The position numbers and the translations under genes were made by a program. Shown piece after piece: positions 1 to 9,092 of a stretch of DNA of 64,000 bases. The notes below the pieces were generated by a model. The model saw nothing but the letters and a program-made list of their open reading frames with translations, ran no database searches and was not told the origin of the DNA. The stretch's first letter is position 1, and each line of letters begins with the position of its first letter. This DNA is from Vibrio rhizosphaerae (GTDB lineage: Bacteria > Pseudomonadota > Gammaproteobacteria > Enterobacterales > Vibrionaceae), in contig NZ_AP024904.1 in assembly GCF_024347095.1 (NCBI RefSeq), forward strand, positions 744,001-808,000, read 5' to 3'.

Positions 1-1033
1 TACAGCCATTAATGTACCTTACTGTGCGATGGCCAATGCACTGACCAATGATTCGAGTGAACGGACATCACTACAATCGTATCGCTTCGCATTAAGTACC
101 GCTGGCGGGCTGATTGTTGCGATGGTTGCACTCCCGCTGGTGGATGTGATCGGTCAGGGAAATACGCAAAAAGGTTATTTGGGCGCAATGGCCGTGATGG
201 GACTCGGTGCTATCGCGTTATTCTTTTTCAGTTTTGCGAACACCAAAGAGCGCCATGTTCCGACCGAAGAGAGACAATCTGCACTACAAGACTTAAAACG
301 ACTGATGAAAAACAGCCAATGGCGAATCTTGTTTACTGTCAACGTGGTGCTGCTCACAGGGGTGGTCTTTAAAGGGGCATCCACGATGTACTATGTCAAA
401 GTCGTGATGGGCCGTGCAGATCTTGCCACCATTTTTATGGTTTCCGGGATGTTGGCCAATATCGTCGGGGCAATGTTGTCCTCACCTTTATTCGGCAAAT
501 ATAACAAACCCACCATGTACCGGATTCTGACCGTGATTTCCGGGATTCTCGCCGCCTTGCTCTATCTGGTCGATCCTGCAAACGTCCCGGCAGTCTTTGC
601 ATTAGTCGTCCTGCTGGGTATCGTGCAAATGAGTACCACTCCGATTTTATGGAGTATGATGTCCGATGTCGTTGACTACGAAAAAACCCGCAGTAACCGT
701 TCACTCAGCGGCATGGTCTTTTCCACCAATCTGTTTGCCATCAAACTGGGGATTGCCATCGGTGGTGCCGGTGTCGGTTGGATTCTGGCATGGGCTGGAT
801 ATGAAGGTGGCGCAGCGGTACAAACACCGGAAGCAATCAACGCGATCAACTTACTGTTTACCGTGATTCCCGGATTGTTTTTTGCCTCACTTGCGATATT
901 CATGCTGTTCTACAGACTGGATAATGACAAGCTGGCTCAAATCAAATCCGATCTGGCAGAGCTGGAACTACCGCATGATCCCCGCTCAGCAGAGCCCGTT
1001 CCGGCTCAGAAAGATCGCGAAGCGTTAATATAA
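1..1033 (+). CDS. GPH-family sugar:cation symporter, 5' end outside the window
   Basis: The reading frame is open from base 2, and residues before the first ATG (base 29) read like the conserved P-Y segment of glycoside-pentoside-hexuronide:cation symporters (MelB/XylP/UidB type), so the true start lies upstream. About 343 residues are present of a usual 450-500. Hydrophobic membrane segments run through to about residue 300, followed by a charged cytoplasmic tail. A motif near residues 10-25 with an eR.sl.syR pattern is typical of the loop after helix 4. The family imports sugars or glycosides with Na+ or H+. The substrate cannot be read from sequence; given the xylanase and GH3 enzymes elsewhere in the window, a xyloside or glucoside is possible. 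Family call is firm, substrate is guesswork. Confidence 0.85.
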   Translation, partial: TAINVPYCAMANALTNDSSERTSLQSYRFALSTAGGLIVAMVALPLVDVIGQGNTQKGYLGAMAVMGLGAIALFFFSFANTKERHVPTEERQSALQDLKRLMKNSQWRILFTVNVVLLTGVVFKGASTMYYVKVVMGRADLATIFMVSGMLANIVGAMLSSPLFGKYNKPTMYRILTVISGILAALLYLVDPANVPAVFALVVLLGIVQMSTTPILWSMMSDVVDYEKTRSNRSLSGMVFSTNLFAIKLGIAIGGAGVGWILAWAGYEGGAAVQTPEAINAINLLFTVIPGLFFASLAIFMLFYRLDNDKLAQIKSDLAELELPHDPRSAEPVPAQKDREALI

Positions 1034-1098
1034 AATATGTGGATTGAACAGAAGATATTCGGGAAACCGGAAAGATGTTTCATGAGAGGTTGATATTC

Positions 1099-1148
1099 AC
1101 TGTTGGTTGCCTGAGGCAACCAACAGTATCCAATCTCTGTGAGATTGG
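1099..1148. terminator. Two adjacent stem-loops between convergent genes
   Basis: Bases 1099-1127 form a perfect 13-bp stem with a TGA loop, and 1130-1148 form an 8-bp stem with a TGT loop. They lie between the end of the symporter gene and the end of the minus-strand gene at 1150. Neither is followed by a strong T-run, so termination is inferred from position and stem strength. Confidence 0.55.
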
Positions 1149-1149
1149 C

Positions 1150-1677
1150 TTAGAAAGAATACGATGTCTTAACATATCCTTCGCCAACTTCAGACGAGCT
1201 TTGGTTGGCAACAAACAAATGATAAATCCCAACCGGCAACCTAACAGAAATCCTGCTACTGAATCCTTCAACAACATATCCATCTGTATCAACCAGATAT
1301 AAGCTTAATGAACCATGAGAACTATTGGTTAGGTCCGCTGTGATGTATTTATCATCACAGGTTTGCTCAAAGGTTTTGATTAACTTGGTACTCTGCGGTG
1401 AAAGATTTCTGAAATTATATGTCTGAGTCGAGCTCCCTTTACATCTGAAATCAATTCCAAAAGCAGCATTCGCAAAACCTTGCTGTTCAATTTGCTCACT
1501 TTCTTCTTTGGTTAAATCAAACGACATTGTTCGCTTGACGACCGTCGCAGGTTCCTCTGCATTCACGGTATAAGAAACGCCATCAATCACCATTTCTGAT
1601 GGCAATTGAGCAGCCTGCGTCACAAACGACAGCGCGCTGAGGGAGAGGATCACAACTGACTTGATGAGATTCATCAT
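1150..1677 (-). CDS. Secreted or periplasmic protein of unknown function
   Basis: The 175-residue product begins with a clear Sec signal peptide (lysine near the N-terminus, hydrophobic core, cleavage after about A22 in the TQA-A region). The mature part has two cysteines, in FRCKG and QTCDD, that could form one disulfide, and it looks beta-rich with many S/T residues. I do not recognise a family. It stands alone: the symporter upstream in coordinates converges on it and the amidotransferase gene beyond is separated by about 150 bp. Start chosen at the first of two adjacent methionines. Function unknown. Confidence 0.7.
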   Translation of the reverse strand: MMNLIKSVVILSLSALSFVTQAAQLPSEMVIDGVSYTVNAEEPATVVKRTMSFDLTKEESEQIEQQGFANAAFGIDFRCKGSSTQTYNFRNLSPQSTKLIKTFEQTCDDKYITADLTNSSHGSLSLYLVDTDGYVVEGFSSRISVRLPVGIYHLFVANQSSSEVGEGYVKTSYSF

Positions 1678-1831
1678 AATAAGACTTCCTTTTACTGTTA
1701 TTCACACTTTATATAAAACCAAGTGAATATAAATAACATGCATAAAATTCAGTCTCAACCCACTGTATATAGCACATTCAATCCATGCCACAGAATTGAT
1801 AATCCCTTTATTTTTCAGTCAAAAATGCGAG

Positions 1832-2530
1832 TCAAATCCTTGAATTTGCTTTATCCGTCTGATGGGAAGCCCCCTGGACACATAGCCAGCGGAAAATGGC
1901 GAGTTGAGCCGGTAGGTAAAAGAGGTATTCGGGATGCCACTGCACTCCGAGTATTGGCATGTGATTAGTGCTTTCCACCGCCTGCGTAAACTGGTCTAAA
2001 TCCGTACCGACCACTTGTAAATCCTGACCAACATCCTGAACCGCCTGATGGTGCAAACTATTCACCCGTAAGTGTGTCTTTTGACACACTCTCGCCAGTT
2101 GCGATTTCGGGCTCAGTTGCACCTGTTTGGTCGGCAGTAATCCTGAACGGTTATATGTCTGTCGGCGCAGCTCACTGATATCGGCATATAAAGAGCCGCC
2201 TTTGACCACATTAATTAATTGTAAGCCGCGGCATATACCGAGCAACGGCTTCCGATGTTCAAGTGCCCATTCGATCCAATCAATTTCCAACTGGTCACGG
2301 TCCGGATCAATGCGTACCTGTTGATTCACATCACCGCCATAATGCTCGGGGCTGATATCATCTCCGCCTCCGATGATCAAAGCATCCAACGGTTCCCCCG
2401 ACCATGAATGGCGGACACTTAAACGGATTGCCCGTGCCCCGGCCAGCCATAATGCAATTCGCGTACACCACCACGAAGGCGACCAGCGTTTGCCATTGCC
2501 CGTTACGCCCACCCTCGGTCGTTGAGCCAT
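1832..2530 (-). CDS. Class I glutamine amidotransferase / gamma-glutamyl hydrolase (peptidase C26)
   Basis: The product has the nucleophile elbow GICRG (Cys) and the downstream QWHPE (His-Pro-Glu) of triad amidotransferases of the PuuD / peptidase C26 group, which hydrolyse gamma-glutamyl amide bonds. The IIGGGDDISPEHYG segment is also characteristic. A start at MAQRP (base 2530) gives about 232 residues and overlaps the end of the amidoligase gene by 28 bases; a longer start at 2551 adds seven residues. The overlap implies translational coupling with the amidoligase, so one enzyme probably makes, and the other trims or feeds, an amide-linked product. Substrate unknown. Confidence 0.85.
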   Translation of the reverse strand: MAQRPRVGVTGNGKRWSPSWWCTRIALWLAGARAIRLSVRHSWSGEPLDALIIGGGDDISPEHYGGDVNQQVRIDPDRDQLEIDWIEWALEHRKPLLGICRGLQLINVVKGGSLYADISELRRQTYNRSGLLPTKQVQLSPKSQLARVCQKTHLRVNSLHHQAVQDVGQDLQVVGTDLDQFTQAVESTNHMPILGVQWHPEYLFYLPAQLAIFRWLCVQGASHQTDKANSRI

Positions 2531-3477
2531 TGTGAAATCTCCTTTATCCAAACTTTGCGATCAACACCAATCAACGGGCGATCTAATTGAAGAAAACGCA
2601 TACTCAGCGTCTCAATAGCTTGCGGATCAGACGCCAGTTTTTCGACAACACACCATAAATCCCAGCTCTTGGTCAGATCCCAGTTGGCATCTTCAATACG
2701 ACAATCCGGCAGACGGTAGTGGAATGTCGGCCGGGCTTTGATTTTTGGATCATCGACTACCTGACGCACCCGGTCTGCATCGATTTCCGCCAACAAAGGC
2801 AATAAATCCAGCGCACGATTACGGGTAGCATTGTGTTTGAGATAACAATCAAACAGCTGATCCAAATCAGTCGCTTGCGCCTTGAGCAAGACTTTCACAT
2901 AAGCGTCAGGATAAAGTGCGATATAGGGACTGAGCCGACGGGTCGGATCGACATCATGGGCTTCGACCAGCCACCATTGAAGTAAAGCAAATGCTTTGAG
3001 GTAGTGATGAATCGTAGTCGCCGTCAAATCCGGTAATTCAGGGTTAATATGCACACCAAAGGCTGCGATGACAGAATCTTCGGTGCCTTTTGCCCCGGCT
3101 TTACGGAGTGCAGGAATCAACTGATTCAAGGGGTCGAGTTGGTCCAGCGGGATCGGCGGACTGACAATCTCCAGTGGCACAACCGGCAAAGCGGCTTGGT
3201 GTAACAGATCGACCAACTGATGACCATCATCTTTCTGCCACGCTGTTTTGGCTTTACGTTTGAGGAAATCCCAGTCTAATTCAATGTTGAACGTTCCTAA
3301 GTCATCGGTACGCACACGAAACTCAACTGCGGAGCGCTGTTCGACTTGGCCCCCCAAGCTCGAACACAAAGGTTCAATCGCTTGTTCAAGCGTGAGACCG
3401 GTAAATTCTAGTTCGAATCCTACCTTTCTGACATCGCCATTGGCGGTCTCAGTGATAGGCGGCATCTTAAATGACAT
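2503..3477 (-). CDS. Amidoligase-family enzyme (Amidoligase_2)
   Basis: The 324-residue protein opens with VGFELEFTGL, an E-x-E pattern like the metal-binding strand of glutamine-synthetase-fold amidoligases, and has FGVHINPEL near residue 138, matching the G-x-H-x-N metal/nucleotide motif. The family (described by comparative genomics as GS-like amide-bond formers) is thought to ligate an amine to a carboxylate using ATP. It is first in a two-gene minus-strand operon with the C26 amidotransferase. The substrate, and whether a small molecule or protein is modified, is not known. Family call is good; chemistry is inferred. Confidence 0.8.
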   Translation of the reverse strand: MSFKMPPITETANGDVRKVGFELEFTGLTLEQAIEPLCSSLGGQVEQRSAVEFRVRTDDLGTFNIELDWDFLKRKAKTAWQKDDGHQLVDLLHQAALPVVPLEIVSPPIPLDQLDPLNQLIPALRKAGAKGTEDSVIAAFGVHINPELPDLTATTIHHYLKAFALLQWWLVEAHDVDPTRRLSPYIALYPDAYVKVLLKAQATDLDQLFDCYLKHNATRNRALDLLPLLAEIDADRVRQVVDDPKIKARPTFHYRLPDCRIEDANWDLTKSWDLWCVVEKLASDPQAIETLSMRFLQLDRPLIGVDRKVWIKEISQWLNDRGWA

Positions 3478-3777
3478 TGATAAATCACCGTTTTTATAGA
3501 TTATTTTATCAGTCTAGCATATTGACCTTGGGATTTTGCAAGATGGCCAGATGTCTGAGGCGGGGTTCTGACATTGACTTGATAATGAGGCGGAGCCAAA
3601 CAGAGACCCATTCAGCTCAACCACCACACCCATCAAGAAGGTGCCGTGGTATGGGGCAACATCGCCGCGACAGTGGCATTGTTTAACCCGTCAATCCCAG
3701 TGATCCAATGGGTTCACCGTCGGGGCTGGCGATGCAGCATGAACGCAACCGAGTTGCGTTCAGCTACTCAGGTTAAA
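3478..3777. other. Intergenic stretch without a gene
   Basis: About 300 bases between the amidoligase start and the yagU stop. The part next to 3478 is A/T-rich on the minus strand (TATAAA- and GATAAAAT-like hexamers about 15-35 bases before the ATG) and likely holds the amidoligase promoter. Open frames here are short and lack family resemblance. Confidence 0.5.
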
Positions 3778-4395
3778 TTAAGATGCACGCGTTGCGAGTG
3801 GCATCTCGGGATCCGGTTCATGAGTGATCCGATTGCGTAAATCACGACGAATAATTTCAATCGACCAGAACCAGATCAGATGACCGACGATTTCAGACAC
3901 ATGTTCATACCAAGGCAAATCAAAAAGCGGTGGCGTCAATCCCATCAGTGGGAAAGAAATCATATGAACAAACAGTTGTGCTAAGGCACCGGCCAACAGC
4001 CCCTGCCAGAGTTTAAAAACAGGGAAGCGTTCTGTGACCACGCAATAACCAACCGCAAACACAATGGAGAAAATAATGTGTGTGACACCAACCCAGTTAA
4101 ACGCATGTCCCGCAAAGGTATACACGGCGCTGTTCGGATCCGCGATTCCGAGCCAGTCACGCAGAAACACATAAGGCGGATTTAAGAAATTACGTGAACA
4201 GTCAACCTGTCCGGCAATCCGATGAAGTAACTCGGGCGAACAGGCAGCACTGAAAATATCATCGGGGCTACGAGGCGGTAACGGATGTTCAGCACCCCAC
4301 TTAACGAATGCAGAGACAATGCCTGCGATAAGGCCAATGAATGCAGCCAGACCATAGCGGCGGCGGGCAGGATCAGATTGTTGAAAAATATTCAT
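3778..4395 (-). CDS. yagU: YagU family inner-membrane protein
   Basis: The 205-residue product matches what I recall of E. coli YagU along its whole length, including the N-terminal [15 protein letters not shown], the C-SRNFL segment, and the C-terminal [15 protein letters not shown]. Four hydrophobic segments are visible. E. coli YagU is an inner-membrane protein linked to acid resistance; its mechanism is unknown. The gene is monocistronic here, with an A/T-rich upstream region at 4396-4540. Identification is firm; function rests on the E. coli protein. Confidence 0.93.
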   Translation of the reverse strand: MNIFQQSDPARRRYGLAAFIGLIAGIVSAFVKWGAEHPLPPRSPDDIFSAACSPELLHRIAGQVDCSRNFLNPPYVFLRDWLGIADPNSAVYTFAGHAFNWVGVTHIIFSIVFAVGYCVVTERFPVFKLWQGLLAGALAQLFVHMISFPLMGLTPPLFDLPWYEHVSEIVGHLIWFWSIEIIRRDLRNRITHEPDPEMPLATRAS

Positions 4396-4540
4396 AACAC
4401 CATCTCAAATTTGACTGAAAATTATTTACAAAACAAAAAGTTAAAAAACAACAATGCGGGAAGGGTTATAACACCAATGCATAGAGATGTACATCACAAT
4501 TCTGTGCTAAAGCACTGGACAGATGAGATGAAAAGACGGA

Positions 4541-4596
4541 CATAAAAAAGCGCCTCTGAAACCAGAGGCGCTGCGTAAGCGTGCCAAACCTTCCCT
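4541..4596 (-). repeat. 56-bp direct repeat, copy 1, holding a minus-strand terminator
   Basis: Identical over 56 bases to 5324-5379. It contains a 10-bp stem (AGCGCCTCTG / CAGAGGCGCT) with an AAAC loop; read on the minus strand it is followed by TTTTTT, a good intrinsic terminator. Copy 2 sits properly downstream of the aldehyde dehydrogenase gene. Copy 1 has no minus-strand gene directly before it, so it looks like the product of a duplication. Confidence 0.85.
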
Positions 4597-4597
4597 C

Positions 4598-4624
4598 AAA
4601 TTACAGGGACAAAATTACAGGGAC
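4598..4624. repeat. Short tandem duplication
   Basis: A 13-14 base unit (AAATTACAGGGAC) occurs twice back to back immediately after the first 56-bp repeat. It may mark the junction of the event that duplicated the terminator. Confidence 0.6.
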
Positions 4625-4809
4625 AGGCACTATCACCATGATTAATATTTTCTTCTTGAGATCACTTGGTCTATATACAATAAGTGATATATTAATTAAA
4701 GTTAGAGTCTGATTTTAAATATAAAAAAATCAACGTTCTGATTTAATTCTACGAATAAAACCAGATGACTTGGATCACCAATACAACAATCAAAATAGAG
4801 AAAAGCAAT

Positions 4810-5241
4810 ATGAAAAAATTTATTATTTCAAGTATCTTATCTTGTATCGCACTTCCGGCTTTCGCAGGTACAGCCAATATTACAGGGTGGTATGCCGATG
4901 CAAGCCCTTCTGGGGGTCATTCTTGTTTTACAGTTTCAAATACTTCCGGTGTACCTGCTGATGTGACAGTTCATTTATATAATCAAAACGGTGAAGAATA
5001 TACAGAAAAACTATCATCAACGATTTACATCACTGCAGTTGGAGAGACATATACCTTACCTGCACTGGCAACAAGTCGGTTTTGTACACCACCGACGTCT
5101 CAAGGCGGTCTGGGATTCGGAACAATAGAAGCACATGCTGCGAGTGGCTATCAGGGGCAAGTCAAAGTCGTTGCGAATGGTTGGTACCATAACAACGCTG
5201 TTGGTTTCTCAATTCCGGTCAACAATGGTCAGCCTTTCTAA
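4810..5241 (+). CDS. Small secreted beta-rich protein of unknown function
   Basis: The 143-residue product starts MKKFIISS with a clear signal peptide cleaved after AFA (about residue 18). The start at 4810 is preferred over an upstream in-frame ATG (4765) because it gives a normal signal peptide and has GAGAAA upstream. The mature protein is rich in G, S, T, N and Y with two cysteines (HSCF and RFCTPP), typical of a small disulfide-stabilised beta fold. It is the only gene between the two identical terminators at 4541 and 5324, is more A/T-rich than its neighbours, and has an A/T-rich leader. Family not recognised. Confidence 0.75.
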   Translation: MKKFIISSILSCIALPAFAGTANITGWYADASPSGGHSCFTVSNTSGVPADVTVHLYNQNGEEYTEKLSSTIYITAVGETYTLPALATSRFCTPPTSQGGLGFGTIEAHAASGYQGQVKVVANGWYHNNAVGFSIPVNNGQPF

Positions 5242-5323
5242 TCATTTTCTTCAATAAAATCCGCAAGCATATGAGACCCACCTCATTCACTGCTAGCCTC
5301 TGGTAGACAAACAAGTCTAACAC

Positions 5324-5379
5324 CATAAAAAAGCGCCTCTGAAACCAGAGGCGCTGCGTAAGCGTGCCAAACCTTCCCT
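5324..5379 (-). terminator. 56-bp repeat copy 2; terminator of the aldehyde dehydrogenase gene
   Basis: Same 56 bases as 4541-4596. On the minus strand it follows the stop of the dehydrogenase gene (5435) by about 55 bases and forms a 10-bp GC-rich stem followed by six T residues. It is the more natural home of the sequence. Confidence 0.85.
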
Positions 5380-5434
5380 AGATCAGCACAATAGGCTTCA
5401 CAACATCATGTCGGTGAAGCGGGGAGACAAAACC

Positions 5435-6955
5435 CTAGAAGAATCCCAGCGGGTTAGTGCTGTAACTCACCAAGATATTCTTCGTATTCTGATAGTGACC
5501 GAGCATCATTTTGTGCGTTTCCCGGCCAATGCCCGATTTTTTATAGCCACCGAAAGCAGCATGTGCCGGATACGCGTGGTAACAGTTGACCCAAACCCGG
5601 CCGGCTTCAATATTTCTTGCCATGCGATATGCCAGATTGGTATCGCGCGTCCAGACCCCGGCACCCAGTCCGTACTCAGTGTCATTGGCTATCGCCAGCG
5701 CTTCCGCTTCATCTTTAAACGTCGTAACAGCAATTACCGGGCCGAAAATCTCTTCCTGAAATACCCGCATTTTGTTATGGCCGAATAGCATCGTGGGCTG
5801 AATGTAGTAACCATTTTCGATGCCATCACTCTGCTGCGACACATCTCCGCCAAATAACACTTTCGCCCCTTCGTTACGACCAATTTCAAGATAGCTGAGA
5901 ATCTTGTCGAACTGTTCCTGTGACACCTGCGAACCGACCTGCGTTTCGGTATCGAGCGGATTCCCCTGTTTGATGGTTTTCGCCCGTTCGATCACTTTCT
6001 CAATAAACCGCTCGTAGACCGATTCATGCACCAACACCCGAGACGGACACGTACAGACTTCCCCTTGGTTGAAGAATCCCAGTAAAATCCCTTCGATACA
6101 CTTATCCAGATATTCATCTTCGTAATCAAATATGTCAGAGAAATAGATATTCGGTGATTTCCCGCCCAGCTCCACGGTCGATGGAATCAGGTTATCTGCG
6201 GCACATTTCAGGATATGGTTCCCCACTTGGGTTGAACCGGTAAAGGCCAGTTTGGCAATCCGGTTACTGACGGCTAATGCCTGCCCGGCTTCAGCACCAT
6301 ATCCGTTGACAACATTGACAACTCCCGGCGGCAACAGGTCACCAATTTTTTCCATTAATACCAGTATAGACGTTGGTGTCTGTTCTGCTGGTTTTAATAC
6401 CACACAACAACCAGCCGCCAGTGCCGGTGCCAGTTTCCATGCCGCCATCAGCATCGGGAAGTTCCACGGGATGATCTGCCCGACCACGCCGATCGGTTCA
6501 GGGAAATGGTAACTTGCGGTGGTACTATCCAGCTCCGCCGCCGAACCTTCCTGCGCACGAATACAACCGGCAAAATAACGGAAGTGATCGACCACCAACG
6601 GCAGATCCGCTGCCAGTGTTTCGCGGACCGGCTTACCGTTTTCCCATGCTTCAGCAACTGCCAGCTCTTCCAGATGCGCTTCAATACGGTCGGCAACTTT
6701 GAGCAGAATGTTGGCACGCTCAGCCACTGACGTCGCCGCCCATTTGGCACGGATCGCGTGGGCTGCATCCAAAGCAAGGTTGATATCCGCTTCCCCGGAG
6801 CGGGCAACCTGGCAATAAGGCTGGCCGTTCACCGGAGAAATATTGTCAAAGTAGGTTCCACCGACCGGTTTGACCCACTCGCCACCGATATAATTGTCGT
6901 AATGGGATTTAAAGTTGATGATCGCATCTGCTGTTCCGGGTTGCGCATAAATCAT
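5435..6955 (-). CDS. aldB: NAD-dependent (acet)aldehyde dehydrogenase, AldB type
   Basis: The 506-residue product is a full-length [22 protein letters not shown], the [14 protein letters not shown] segment with catalytic Glu, and [10 protein letters not shown] holding the catalytic Cys. It closely follows E. coli AldB / Pseudomonas ExaC, including the C-terminal [17 protein letters not shown]. The enzyme oxidises acetaldehyde or other short aldehydes to acids. The start at 6955 (MIYAQPG) is supported by AAGGAA about 7 bases upstream; the frame is open a further 12 codons. A sigma-54 promoter lies about 140 bases upstream and the divergent AcoR-like activator is the obvious regulator. Terminator at 5324-5379. 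Confidence 0.93.
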   Translation of the reverse strand: MIYAQPGTADAIINFKSHYDNYIGGEWVKPVGGTYFDNISPVNGQPYCQVARSGEADINLALDAAHAIRAKWAATSVAERANILLKVADRIEAHLEELAVAEAWENGKPVRETLAADLPLVVDHFRYFAGCIRAQEGSAAELDSTTASYHFPEPIGVVGQIIPWNFPMLMAAWKLAPALAAGCCVVLKPAEQTPTSILVLMEKIGDLLPPGVVNVVNGYGAEAGQALAVSNRIAKLAFTGSTQVGNHILKCAADNLIPSTVELGGKSPNIYFSDIFDYEDEYLDKCIEGILLGFFNQGEVCTCPSRVLVHESVYERFIEKVIERAKTIKQGNPLDTETQVGSQVSQEQFDKILSYLEIGRNEGAKVLFGGDVSQQSDGIENGYYIQPTMLFGHNKMRVFQEEIFGPVIAVTTFKDEAEALAIANDTEYGLGAGVWTRDTNLAYRMARNIEAGRVWVNCYHAYPAHAAFGGYKKSGIGRETHKMMLGHYQNTKNILVSYSTNPLGFF

Positions 6956-7094
6956 ATGTCGTTCCTTCTGGCCTATTTTACTTTCACACATTCGTTTTCA
7001 CGTATTGGTTTTCACGTATGGGTTTTCACGTTCATGTCATTGTTTGTTTTGACATTGTTCAGGCGTTATTTTTTGCCTGTATTTTTCTGTGTAA

Positions 7095-7110
7095 CGCAAA
7101 TCACAGGCCA
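7095..7110 (-). promoter_or_regulatory. Sigma-54 promoter for the aldehyde dehydrogenase gene
   Basis: Read on the minus strand the site is TGGCCTGTGATTTGCG: GG of the -24 element and GC of the -12 element are 12 bases apart as required. Predicted transcript start is near 7084, giving a leader of about 130 bases before the ATG at 6955. The divergent gene encodes a sigma-54 activator. Confidence 0.75.
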
Positions 7111-7126
7111 GTATCGAAATCCTTGT

Positions 7127-7144
7127 TGTTACCTTTGTGTAACA
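7127..7144. promoter_or_regulatory. Inverted-repeat operator, likely enhancer site 1
   Basis: TGTTAC - 6 bases - GTAACA, a perfect 6-bp inverted repeat just upstream of the sigma-54 promoter. Its place suggests an upstream activating site for the AcoR-like protein, though it is close to the -24 element. Confidence 0.55.
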
Positions 7145-7212
7145 CTATGATTAACAAAAAATAACAACCATAACCTGTTAGCATCGGGATAACCTGATGA
7201 TTCTCTCCAAAT

Positions 7213-7237
7213 TGTTCCAGTGTTACAAAATGGAACA
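7213..7237. promoter_or_regulatory. Inverted-repeat operator, likely enhancer site 2
   Basis: TGTTCCA - 11 bases - TGGAACA, a perfect 7-bp inverted repeat about 105-130 bases upstream of the sigma-54 promoter and just before the activator's own start. The distance suits an enhancer-binding protein; it could also serve autoregulation. Confidence 0.55.
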
Positions 7238-7261
7238 CGGTTGATGTGAAAGAGTGAAACA

Positions 7262-9079
7262 ATGATGCAACATGTTCAATTTTCTGCCGGAGACTGGCTG
7301 ACATCATCTTGGGATCGATGTCATCAGGCTGGTTTAAAACAACGTCGACAGCCTGAAAACATCATCCTGTCCAATGCCGAGCTCAAAGCGCGAAAATGGT
7401 CGGTCAATGCTTTACTACAAGCGGTTGAAACTTATGCGGTGCCACTGTTTAATCAGATGTTTGCCCATAGTGACAGTCGCCTGATCCTCACTGACCGGGA
7501 TGGGGTCATTCTGGCCAGTTGGGGACAACCGCGATTTAAAGAACGACTCACTCAGATTGCTCTGGATAATGGTGTCTGCTGGCAGGAAAACCTCAAAGGC
7601 ACCAATGCCATCGGCACCGCCATTGTTGAAGCCCGGCCATTAACCATCATCGGCAAGCAACACTATGTTCATCAACACCAGTTTATCAGTTGCTCCGCCA
7701 GCCCGGTCTTTAACCATCAGGGGCAACTCATCGGGGTTTTGGATATTACCAGCGAACAAACACAGCACGATCTGTCGACCCAGATGCTGGTGCAGAATAT
7801 GGTACAACAGGTAGAGAATCACCTGCTGTGCGCCATGCCCGACAGTGCCGTTCAAATCAACCTCGCCTGTGAAGAAAAGCTGCTCAATAGCGGCTGGCAA
7901 GGCGTGCTGGTTACCGATGAGTCGGGGCAAGTGCTCGCCCATAACCATATCGCGTCTCAGTTACTCGAGTGTCCCCATATGATTGGCCTCCCGGTCGAGC
8001 ACTTATTACATCAGCAAAACCGCTCACTGGTTTTTGAAAAACACCCGCTGCAACCCGCCGCCAAAAAATCCAGTGCCTTTCGCTCGGCCAGTCCATTGAC
8101 GACTTCCTGTGATCTCCATTTCGGTGATGCCCGCATTGAACAAGCATGGCAACAGGCGCATAAACTGATTGATAAAGAAATACCGCTGCTGATTCTGGGT
8201 GAAACCGGCGTCGGTAAAAATGAATTCGTCAAAGCACTGCATCAACACAGTTCACGGCAACATCGTCCGTTAGTGATCGTCAACTGCGGGGCGATTCCCA
8301 AAGATCTGATTGAATCCGAACTGTTCGGTTACGTTGCCGGCGCCTTCACCGGTGCGAGTCCCAAAGGTTATCGGGGGAAAATCCGTCAGGCGCATCAGGG
8401 GATGCTGTTTCTGGATGAAATTGCAGATATGCCGCTGGACGCTCAGTGCCGCCTGCTACATGTATTACAAGAGAAAGAAGTGATTCCGGTGGGGTCGGGT
8501 CAGAGTGAATCCGTCGATATTCAAGTCATTGCGGCCACCCATAAAGATTTAACCGCAGAAGTCGAAGCCGGACGGTTTCGTCAGGATCTCTATTATCGTC
8601 TCAACGGTCTGGTCCTTGAGCTTCCCCCATTGCGGGAGCGGCAAGATCAAGCCCAACTGATTGCGCATATTCACCGCCAATATCGCCTGAATCAGCAACA
8701 CATCTGTCCGCAACTGCTGCAAATTCTGCAAGCTTATCGCTGGCCGGGTAATATCCGTGAGCTGGATAACATGCTGAAAGTCACTTGCCTGCTCACCAGC
8801 GACGAACCACTGCTGACGCTGGCGCATATCCCCGGTCATATTCTGAAATCATTGACGGCAACGGCACCATCTCAATCACCGTCATCATCGGGGACTGAAC
8901 TGCCGCCATCGCTGCGCGTCAGTGAAGCGCAGCCGGATTTGAAAACGACGGTGGAGACTCGCTTACTGCAAACCTATCAGGCAACACAAGGGAATATCAG
9001 TCAAACCTCGCGGTTACTGGGGGTCAGCCGGAATACCATTTACCGCAAACTCAAAATGCTCGGTATTTTGAGTTGCTAA
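7262..9079 (+). CDS. AcoR-like sigma-54-dependent transcriptional activator
   Basis: The 605-residue protein has an N-terminal GAF-type sensor region (about 60-200), a central AAA+ domain with Walker A GETGVGKN (about 313-320), the sigma-54 contact motif GAFTGA, Walker B GMLFLDEIADM (about 380), and a C-terminal Fis-type helix-turn-helix (about 573-600, GNISQTSRLLGVSRNTIYRK). This is the architecture of AcoR, the acetoin/acetaldehyde catabolism activator. It is divergent from an AldB-type dehydrogenase with its own sigma-54 promoter, so it probably activates that gene in response to a small carbonyl compound. Start may be 7262 or the next ATG at 7265. Confidence 0.9.
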   Translation: MMQHVQFSAGDWLTSSWDRCHQAGLKQRRQPENIILSNAELKARKWSVNALLQAVETYAVPLFNQMFAHSDSRLILTDRDGVILASWGQPRFKERLTQIALDNGVCWQENLKGTNAIGTAIVEARPLTIIGKQHYVHQHQFISCSASPVFNHQGQLIGVLDITSEQTQHDLSTQMLVQNMVQQVENHLLCAMPDSAVQINLACEEKLLNSGWQGVLVTDESGQVLAHNHIASQLLECPHMIGLPVEHLLHQQNRSLVFEKHPLQPAAKKSSAFRSASPLTTSCDLHFGDARIEQAWQQAHKLIDKEIPLLILGETGVGKNEFVKALHQHSSRQHRPLVIVNCGAIPKDLIESELFGYVAGAFTGASPKGYRGKIRQAHQGMLFLDEIADMPLDAQCRLLHVLQEKEVIPVGSGQSESVDIQVIAATHKDLTAEVEAGRFRQDLYYRLNGLVLELPPLRERQDQAQLIAHIHRQYRLNQQHICPQLLQILQAYRWPGNIRELDNMLKVTCLLTSDEPLLTLAHIPGHILKSLTATAPSQSPSSSGTELPPSLRVSEAQPDLKTTVETRLLQTYQATQGNISQTSRLLGVSRNTIYRKLKMLGILSC

Positions 9080-9092
9080 CCGGTTCAGACAT

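Noticed and set aside
3646..3840. Short plus-strand frame near 3.7 kb
   Set aside because: It overlaps the end of yagU antisense and has no recognisable protein pattern.
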